From positions 1 through 46,740 of the forward strand of contig VBFR01000190.1 of the NCBI GenBank assembly GCA_005889345.1: a stretch of 46,740 bases of DNA. The letters run 5' to 3'. This DNA comes from Chloroflexota bacterium (GTDB lineage: Bacteria > Chloroflexota > Dormibacteria > CF-121). The position numbers and the translations under genes are program-made. Shown here in pieces: positions 41,868 through 46,740 of this stretch. The notes beneath the pieces are model-generated. The model searched no databases and was not told the DNA's origin. It saw nothing but the letters and a program-made list of their open reading frames with translations. The first letter of the stretch is position 1. Each line of letters begins with the position of its first letter.

Positions 41868-42926
41868 TCAGGCGTAGACGCGTTCGTGGGCGTAGATGAA
41901 GAGAATGCGCAGTGTGGCCGCGACCGGAACCGCGACGAACAGTCCGAGGATCCCTCCCAGATAGCCCCCCACCACAAACGCGATGATGATCAGCATCGGG
42001 CTCAGGTGGACAGCATCGCCGAAGACTTTCGGTGAGATGAAGTTGTAGACGACGTTGGAGATGACGAAGTAGAGGACCAGCACCAGGACAACCTTGCCCG
42101 ATGACTGCGACACGAAAGCGGCGACGGCGACCGCAGGCAGGGCTCCCAGGAACGGACCGATGAACGGAATGAAGGCGGTCACGCCGGCGACGATCCCCAG
42201 CGCCAGTGAGTAGGGAACACCGACGATCCACAGCGCAATGCCGGTGACCAATCCGATGAGCGCGCAGATCACCAACTCGCCGCGCATGTAGGCACCCAGC
42301 ATGCGGTAGACATCGGCGGCGACCTCATGCGCGTCGGTGCGGTAACCCTGCGGCACCAGGCCGCGGAAGAACCGCCGGATGGAGTGCGCGTCCTTCATGA
42401 GGAAGAACGCCACCAGGAGCACCAGGATCGTTTGGAAGATCCAGTTGACCAGCATGAATACGTTCTCGACGACCGACGATAAGTGACCGGCGAGCAACGC
42501 CGGCAGGTTGCGAACCGCGTCCATGTAGGCCTGCCGGAGATCGATCGGAATGCCGAGGATGGAAACGACGTGGTCCTTGTCGGCGAGGTCCTGGAAATAG
42601 CTCGCGATGGCCGGGCCTTGCGCGACGAGCGAGGTGAACTCCTGCGTCACGATGGGCGCGAGGAAGAAGACCGCGGCCGCCAGCACCGCGGCGATGATGC
42701 TGTAGAGCGCGAGAACGGCGGCCAGCCTGGGCACGCGGCGCCGCTCGGCTGCGTTAACGACCGGGTTCAACATCATGGCCAGGACCCCGGCGAGGATGAA
42801 CGGCCCCAGGATGCCGCGGATGGCGAACGCCAGGATCAGGGCCAGGGCGGCCAGGACGCCAAGGAAGATCAGGGCGCGGAAGTCCCGGCTCCGCCACAGC
42901 TCATCCACCCGGCGACGCTGGATCAT
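41868..42926 (-). CDS. AI-2E family transporter (PerM/YdiK-like permease)
   Basis: The 352-residue protein has about eight transmembrane helices and the family signatures GPFILAGVLAMMLNPVVNAAERR, VAFFLMKDAHSIRRFFRGLVP, AYMRGELVICALIGLVTGIALWIVGVPYSLALGIVAGVTAFIPFIGP and SPKVFGDAVHLSPMLIIIAFVVGGYLGGILGLFVAVPVAA. These proteins export small molecules or ions; autoinducer-2 export is known for only a few. The start ATG 42926 follows AGGTGG; 42971 is an alternative. Confidence 0.9.
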   Translation of the reverse strand: MIQRRRVDELWRSRDFRALIFLGVLAALALILAFAIRGILGPFILAGVLAMMLNPVVNAAERRRVPRLAAVLALYSIIAAVLAAAVFFLAPIVTQEFTSLVAQGPAIASYFQDLADKDHVVSILGIPIDLRQAYMDAVRNLPALLAGHLSSVVENVFMLVNWIFQTILVLLVAFFLMKDAHSIRRFFRGLVPQGYRTDAHEVAADVYRMLGAYMRGELVICALIGLVTGIALWIVGVPYSLALGIVAGVTAFIPFIGPFLGALPAVAVAAFVSQSSGKVVLVLVLYFVISNVVYNFISPKVFGDAVHLSPMLIIIAFVVGGYLGGILGLFVAVPVAATLRILFIYAHERVYA

Positions 42927-42992
42927 CGCGGCATTACCCACCTGTTGAAACGAGGAATCCGAGCCTCGCATGCGCCTAACGTCGCCGTCTCG

Positions 42993-43580
42993 TTACCGAG
43001 AGGGGCTCGAGCCATACGCCGGCTGGAGATCACGACCGCGCTGGCTGCAGCGAATGATGAGCCAGGCGACCCCGGCTGCCATCAGGAGGTCGCCGATGCT
43101 GACCAGCGACGAGTGGCCACCGATGCTGGGAATATTGAAGATATCGCCGATGAACCAGAGACCCTGGGGATGCTGGAGGGGGACGTGTAGCGGGTCCAGC
43201 CCACCCCGCAGCAGGGCCAGGATCGGAGAGTTCGGGTCCGCATCGCGGGGCAACAGCACCGGCATGCGACCGCCGAAGGCCAGGATGACAATCAGGTTTA
43301 ACGTCAACCCTGCAGCGAATAGAAGGGCGCCGGGGATTCGCCGGTTGAACCAGACGACGACCAGCAGCAGGACGGCCCCGATGACGTTGAGGGGCCGGGC
43401 GGCGGTGACGGCGATCGATGAGTGCGCTGTGCCGAGCAGTGCTACCGCGACCTTGGTGGCAAACGCCGCCAGCAGCACTTCGAGATGCCGGATCCGCAGC
43501 TGGCTCAGCCGGCGAACATCGCCGCCAATGATGACGGCAATCGCCAACGCGGCGGCGATGACCGCGAAGAAAAGGAACAC
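42993..43580 (-). CDS. DUF5317 family membrane protein
   Basis: The 195-residue protein matches DUF5317: an N-terminal FFAVIAAALAIAVIIGGDVRRLSQLRIRHLEVLL, helices VIGAVLLLVVVWFNRRIPGALLFAAGLTLNLIVILAFGGRMPV, and the conserved LGDIFNIP-like GDIFNIPSIGGHSSLVSIGDLLMAAGVAWLI. About five transmembrane helices. Function unknown. Its start codon abuts the stop of the large HD-GYP/MFS gene, so they form an operon. Confidence 0.87.
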   Translation of the reverse strand: MFLFFAVIAAALAIAVIIGGDVRRLSQLRIRHLEVLLAAFATKVAVALLGTAHSSIAVTAARPLNVIGAVLLLVVVWFNRRIPGALLFAAGLTLNLIVILAFGGRMPVLLPRDADPNSPILALLRGGLDPLHVPLQHPQGLWFIGDIFNIPSIGGHSSLVSIGDLLMAAGVAWLIIRCSQRGRDLQPAYGSSPSR

Positions 43581-46138
43581 TAGCTAGCCGAAGCGGCTGC
43601 TTTCAGCGGTTCGGAGACGGGGACCTTGCGCATCGTCGCGTTTCTCAGATCCGGGAAGGCGAAGCCAACGGCGGCTGCGCACACAAGGAGGAAGCCTGCC
43701 GTGACGAACACGATCGGCGCTCCCAATCGATCGGTCAAGGGCCCCGAGAGCCCCATCCCAGCCAGCAGACCCAGCTGTACCAGGAGGAAACGCGTCGACA
43801 TTACCCGGCCTCGAAGCCGATCAGGCGCCTCGGCCTGAGTTACGGAAATCAGTGAGACGTAGTAGATCGTATTGGCCACTCCGCTGAGAAACAGGAAGAC
43901 GGCGGCCGTCGGAACACTCCGGGAAAATCCGGTAAGAGCGGCGGCGAGGCCGGTTCCGCCAACACCCGCAAGGATCAGAGCGCCTGCCGGCCAACGGTTC
44001 ATCACCCCCGGTGCGGCGAGAGCACCAACGATGGCGCCGGCGCCAATGGCGGCCTCGAGGACGCCGTATCCGAAGGCGCCACCGCCCAGAGGTCCAAACG
44101 CCATCACCACAAGGATTGGGACTGTCAAGCTGCCGAAGATTACCGCGACAAACGTCAGTCCCATCGTCGACCGCAACGTCCGGTTGTTCAAGACGAAACG
44201 GCTCCCTTCCCTGATGTCGTCCAGCAACCGAACGGTACGGGCCTGGATTCGAGTCCGGTCCGCAACTCCGAGCAGGGTGATGGCGGATACGATGAAAGTG
44301 GCTGCGTCGACGATAAAGAGTGGCTGCCACGATGCTAATGCTGCGATCAGTCCGGCCAATGAAAAGCCCAACAGCTCCATCGTCTTCTCGGACGACGATA
44401 TGAGGCTGTTGGCCTTCACGAGGAACTCGGCCGGCACCAGGTTTGGCAGAATCGCCTGCTTTGCGGGGTTGAATAGTGTGCTGGCTGTCGCGACCAGGAA
44501 GACGACGATAAAGACCCCCGGCAGCCATGTAAGAGCCAAGAAGGGGATCGTCACTGTCATGACGGCACGTGCGATATCGCTCAGAATCATGACCCTCTGC
44601 CGATTGAAGCGATCAACAAGCGCCCCCGCGATCAACCCAAATAAGACGGTTGGCGCGGCTTTCGCGATAAGGCCGAGGGCCACGACGGACGGCGAGTGAG
44701 TAACCAGGAACAGCATGATGGCCAGCCCGGTTGTATTCATCATGTCGCCGAAGTAGGAAATGGCCTGGCCGATCCAGAGGAGTCGGAAGGGTCTTATTGC
44801 GAGGACTTCTCGGAAGCTAATTGATCGTGCGGCTGGAGCTAGCGGCCCCTCAAGGTGGACACCCCAACGCTCGGCGACAATCTTTTCGAGAGCGGCGATT
44901 ACTTTCGGGTCGTACCAGGTCCCGGCAAGGCCGTGCAACTCACGAATCGCTTCCTCTGGCGTCTTGACCGTTGGTCGAAAGACCCGGGCCTGGGTGATGG
45001 TATCGAAGGCGTCGCACGCGTTGACGATTCGAGAGCCGATCGGTATCTCTTCACCCTTGATAGCGTCGGGATAACCTGCCCCATCCCACCTCTCATGGTG
45101 ATGATGCAGGATTTGAGAGACCTCTCTTTGCTCTGGATGCTCGGCGAGGATTTGGGCGCCCTCAACCGGATGGGTCTTGATGATTTCGTATTCTTCCGGG
45201 GTTAGCTTTCCAGGTTTCAGCAGGATCGAATCGGGAATTGCAATTTTCCCGAGATCGTGCAGAATGCCGCCGACCCTAATCGTGTTGGAAGCCTCCTCGT
45301 TCATACCCAGCAGCCGCGCCACCGCCTCGCTTAGCTCACCGACGCGCTGGGAGTGACCAAATGTCTGGCCATCACGCTTGTCAACGACGCGGCTCTGCAT
45401 GATGTACGAGTCACGCAACCACGTATCGAGCTGACGCTGTTTCTGCATGCTCGCCCGATAAATCAGAAGCGGTGCGTATAGCAAGAAAACCACCAGGCGG
45501 TCGGTAAAGCGAGGCCCCGTCACCAGATGGGCGACAAGCACGCCCGTTAATGGAAGTGCCAAGTAGGTAAGCGCATTGCCCGCGAGCGCACCCTGAATGG
45601 TGGCGATCAATCCCGAACCCCTAAGCAGGCTGATTGAAGTGGCCATCAATGTCGTGTTCAGAGCAATGCTGACTAGGGCTGCCAGGAACAAGAGGAATGG
45701 CGTTGTGGTTGGGCTATGTCTCAGGGCATCCGAAACCAGGAGACTTGGGATGCCATACGAGAGAATCCACATCCCGCGGTTGAAGGCAAATCGGTTCCAC
45801 GGAATCTGTTTTCCGGGAACCCGGAGGTCGATGGTACCGAGCGCCGCCGCGGTCATCACTGCCCAAGGGGGCAGCGGCAAGGCTACGGCGCCGAAGAGCG
45901 GGGCCAGGGTCACCGACAGCGTTCCTCCGCCGCGAGTCTCAATAGGGGAAAGCCCGGAGAGAAACGTAAGCACAACCAGAACCAGTAGCTCCTGATAGGT
46001 GCTATCGGTAAGGAAGTTTGCGCCGCTCCGCCACGGTGCGGCATCCACCAGGGTCCAGATCCAGAGTGCCAGACCACTGACTGCAACGAGCCAGATGTAA
46101 CGAGGGGCGAGCCAACTACGGCGCATCCAAGAGCCCAC
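43580..46138 (-). CDS. membrane sensor / HD-GYP phosphodiesterase / MFS transporter triple fusion
   Basis: A single 852-codon frame encodes three parts. Residues 1-230 are an N-terminal membrane domain of about seven helices. Residues 250-430 are an HD-GYP domain with the metal motif HDLGK (294-298), THPVEGAQIL, HHHHERWDGAGYPD (GYP at 355-357) and NACDAFD; HD-GYP proteins hydrolyse cyclic di-GMP. Residues 445-835 are a full MFS exporter of the MFS_3 type (RPFRLLWIGQAISYFGDMMNTTGLAIMLF, AGALVDRFNRQRVMI, RLRGRVMSTRFLLVQLG). No stop or frame disruption lies at the junctions. The gene starts beyond a strong terminator. Confidence 0.9.
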   Translation of the reverse strand: MGSWMRRSWLAPRYIWLVAVSGLALWIWTLVDAAPWRSGANFLTDSTYQELLVLVVLTFLSGLSPIETRGGGTLSVTLAPLFGAVALPLPPWAVMTAAALGTIDLRVPGKQIPWNRFAFNRGMWILSYGIPSLLVSDALRHSPTTTPFLLFLAALVSIALNTTLMATSISLLRGSGLIATIQGALAGNALTYLALPLTGVLVAHLVTGPRFTDRLVVFLLYAPLLIYRASMQKQRQLDTWLRDSYIMQSRVVDKRDGQTFGHSQRVGELSEAVARLLGMNEEASNTIRVGGILHDLGKIAIPDSILLKPGKLTPEEYEIIKTHPVEGAQILAEHPEQREVSQILHHHHERWDGAGYPDAIKGEEIPIGSRIVNACDAFDTITQARVFRPTVKTPEEAIRELHGLAGTWYDPKVIAALEKIVAERWGVHLEGPLAPAARSISFREVLAIRPFRLLWIGQAISYFGDMMNTTGLAIMLFLVTHSPSVVALGLIAKAAPTVLFGLIAGALVDRFNRQRVMILSDIARAVMTVTIPFLALTWLPGVFIVVFLVATASTLFNPAKQAILPNLVPAEFLVKANSLISSSEKTMELLGFSLAGLIAALASWQPLFIVDAATFIVSAITLLGVADRTRIQARTVRLLDDIREGSRFVLNNRTLRSTMGLTFVAVIFGSLTVPILVVMAFGPLGGGAFGYGVLEAAIGAGAIVGALAAPGVMNRWPAGALILAGVGGTGLAAALTGFSRSVPTAAVFLFLSGVANTIYYVSLISVTQAEAPDRLRGRVMSTRFLLVQLGLLAGMGLSGPLTDRLGAPIVFVTAGFLLVCAAAVGFAFPDLRNATMRKVPVSEPLKAAASAS

Positions 46139-46181
46139 AGTACCCTAAGGGATAACTCGTGTACCGACGCTTTCTGGCCGC

Positions 46182-46215
46182 AAAAAAAAGCCCGGGCTAT
46201 TGCCCGGGCTTCTTT
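46182..46215 (-). terminator. bidirectional rho-independent terminator
   Basis: AGCCCGGGC and GCCCGGGCT form a perfect 9-bp stem with loop TATT. Eight A residues flank it on the left, so leftward transcripts end in a run of U; TTCTTT on the right gives weaker rightward termination. It directly follows the 24-codon gene. Confidence 0.93.
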
Positions 46216-46226
46216 ATATCAACGAG

Positions 46227-46301
46227 CTACCAGCCCCAGCCTGCGCCGCCGGCCAATATGGCACAAAGCAGGCCCACGACCACGACAATCATCTTCTTCA
46301 T
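46227..46301 (-). CDS. 24-residue hydrophobic peptide gene
   Basis: A 24-codon frame encodes MKKMIVVVVGLLCAILAGGAG followed by WGW and a TAG stop. It has a positively charged start and a hydrophobic segment, like a signal or membrane peptide. A G-rich run (GGGGGTGG) lies 5-6 nt upstream, and a strong terminator begins 12 nt after the stop, as in a real single-gene transcript. Small membrane peptide, type I toxin or secreted micro-peptide are possible; none is established. Confidence 0.55.
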   Translation of the reverse strand: MKKMIVVVVGLLCAILAGGAGWGW

Positions 46302-46342
46302 CGCGACCACCCCCACGTTGTGAAATTCCCGGAAAGCCGCGC

Positions 46343-46386
46343 AGAGGACTCTCTTGGTTTCACCACGGTAGTCCCCTCTGGTGGTG
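46343..46386 (-). promoter_or_regulatory. potentially structured leader of the 24-residue peptide gene
   Basis: AGAGGACT (46343-46350) can pair with AGTCCCCTCT (46370-46379), and CACCAC (46361-46366) with GTGGTG (46381-46386). The stems interleave, so they form a pseudoknot or alternative folds, as in regulatory RNAs. I could not match a known riboswitch. Confidence 0.35.
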
Positions 46387-46442
46387 CCGTAAATCTATCC
46401 CCAGGGCGACCGACTGCCCTTTTGATAGCGAACGGATGTTTG

Positions 46443-46740
46443 CTAAATGTCGAGTTGGACCGCGTGGGCGGCCGCTTCGGCGCGTGTTCGCACCTGCAGT
46501 TTGCGGTAGATGTTGCGCAGGTGGGACTTGATCGTCCCCTCCCCGAGGCTCAGCCGGCTGGCGATCGCTTTGTTGCTCATGCCCTCTACGACCATCCGGA
46601 CGATCTGGGTCTCCCGTTCGGTGAGCGGATCGGCCAGCGGCCGGCGAGATCGCTTTAGGGCTGAACCCAACCGCACGATCACTCGGCGCGTGAGGGCATC
46701 ATCGAGCTGGAACCGGCCCGCGTGGGCGTCCTGGATACTC
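46443..46740 (-). CDS. NarL/LuxR-type response regulator, 3' part only
   Basis: The frame runs off the right window edge. Visible residues include SIQDAHAGRFQLDDALTRR, typical of the end of a NarL receiver, and a LuxR helix-turn-helix (LTERETQIVRMVVEGMSNKAIASRLSLGEGTIKSHLRNIYRKLQVRTRAEAAAHAV). It controls transcription; its kinase is not in the window. It lies upstream of the small peptide gene and may regulate it. Confidence 0.85.
   Translation of the reverse strand, partial: SIQDAHAGRFQLDDALTRRVIVRLGSALKRSRRPLADPLTERETQIVRMVVEGMSNKAIASRLSLGEGTIKSHLRNIYRKLQVRTRAEAAAHAVQLDI

Overview
The window is high-GC bacterial DNA with compact operons, many 4-nt ATGA gene overlaps and good Shine-Dalgarno sites. 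Families such as DUF5679, DUF5317, SPW, DUF6510, COG4280 and an EF-G paralogue suggest a Terrabacteria lineage, most likely Chloroflexota or Candidatus Dormibacterota. Actinomycetota cannot be excluded from sequence reading alone, and the taxonomic call is inference. A selenocysteine tRNA (selC) is present, so the organism probably makes selenoproteins, although no selA, selB or selD lies in the window.

Region A (1-8.07 kb) is accessory redox and metal biology, all on the + strand. It holds the end of a PQQ-like propeller/cupredoxin protein, a hypothetical protein, a 46-residue small protein, an SPW membrane protein, an OsmC/Ohr peroxidase, a P1B-type metal ATPase with an unusual CPD motif, two membrane proteins, and a molybdopterin oxidoreductase - FAD oxidoreductase - DUF6510 unit.

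Region B (about 8.1-17.65 kb) looks like a genomic island at selC. An intact tRNA-Sec gene lies on the - strand at 17547-17646. Its 3' half, from anticodon loop to CCA, is repeated 67/68 at 8749-8816. The left copy is surrounded by paired TTGCTGTCA repeats and 10-bp-phased GTTCGC arrays that resemble integrase arm sites. No integrase remains. The cargo is a COG4315 protein, an alpha/beta hydrolase preceded by a second member of the small-protein family of region A, a NarL-type regulator divergent from a GAF histidine kinase, a nitronate monooxygenase-like enzyme, DUF4331, a secreted and a membrane protein, and a muconolactone isomerase-like gene running into a broken DUF3237 gene. DosR-like palindromes at 10995 and 13949 suggest a hypoxia-type regulon. 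A 213-bp piece of the cargo (15713-15925) is also present inverted at 17702-17914, where it replaces the middle of a thioredoxin gene beside selC.

Region C (18.0-25.6 kb, - strand) is core: FmdB, an RHH regulator, and a string rpsF-ssb-rpsR-amidase-aminotransferase-serA-DUF1015, then tRNA-Val(CAC) and an HTH regulator. Region D (25.8-34.9 kb) holds moeA, an EF-G paralogue, NUDIX, PfkB and macro-domain genes, and a PRC/MgtE_N/CBS protein next to an NRAMP relative with a non-canonical metal site.

Region E (34.9-40.2 kb) is a divergent fatty-acid initiation/elongation locus: fabF and a catalytically degenerate fabH on the - strand, acpP-fabD-fabF on the + strand. The fabH-fabF junction carries a 33-bp triplication. 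Region F (40.2-46.74 kb, - strand) has two TrkA-N proteins, a phosphoesterase, an AI-2E family permease, DUF5317, a membrane/HD-GYP/MFS triple fusion, a 24-residue mini-gene with its own terminator, and the end of a NarL-type regulator cut by the window edge.
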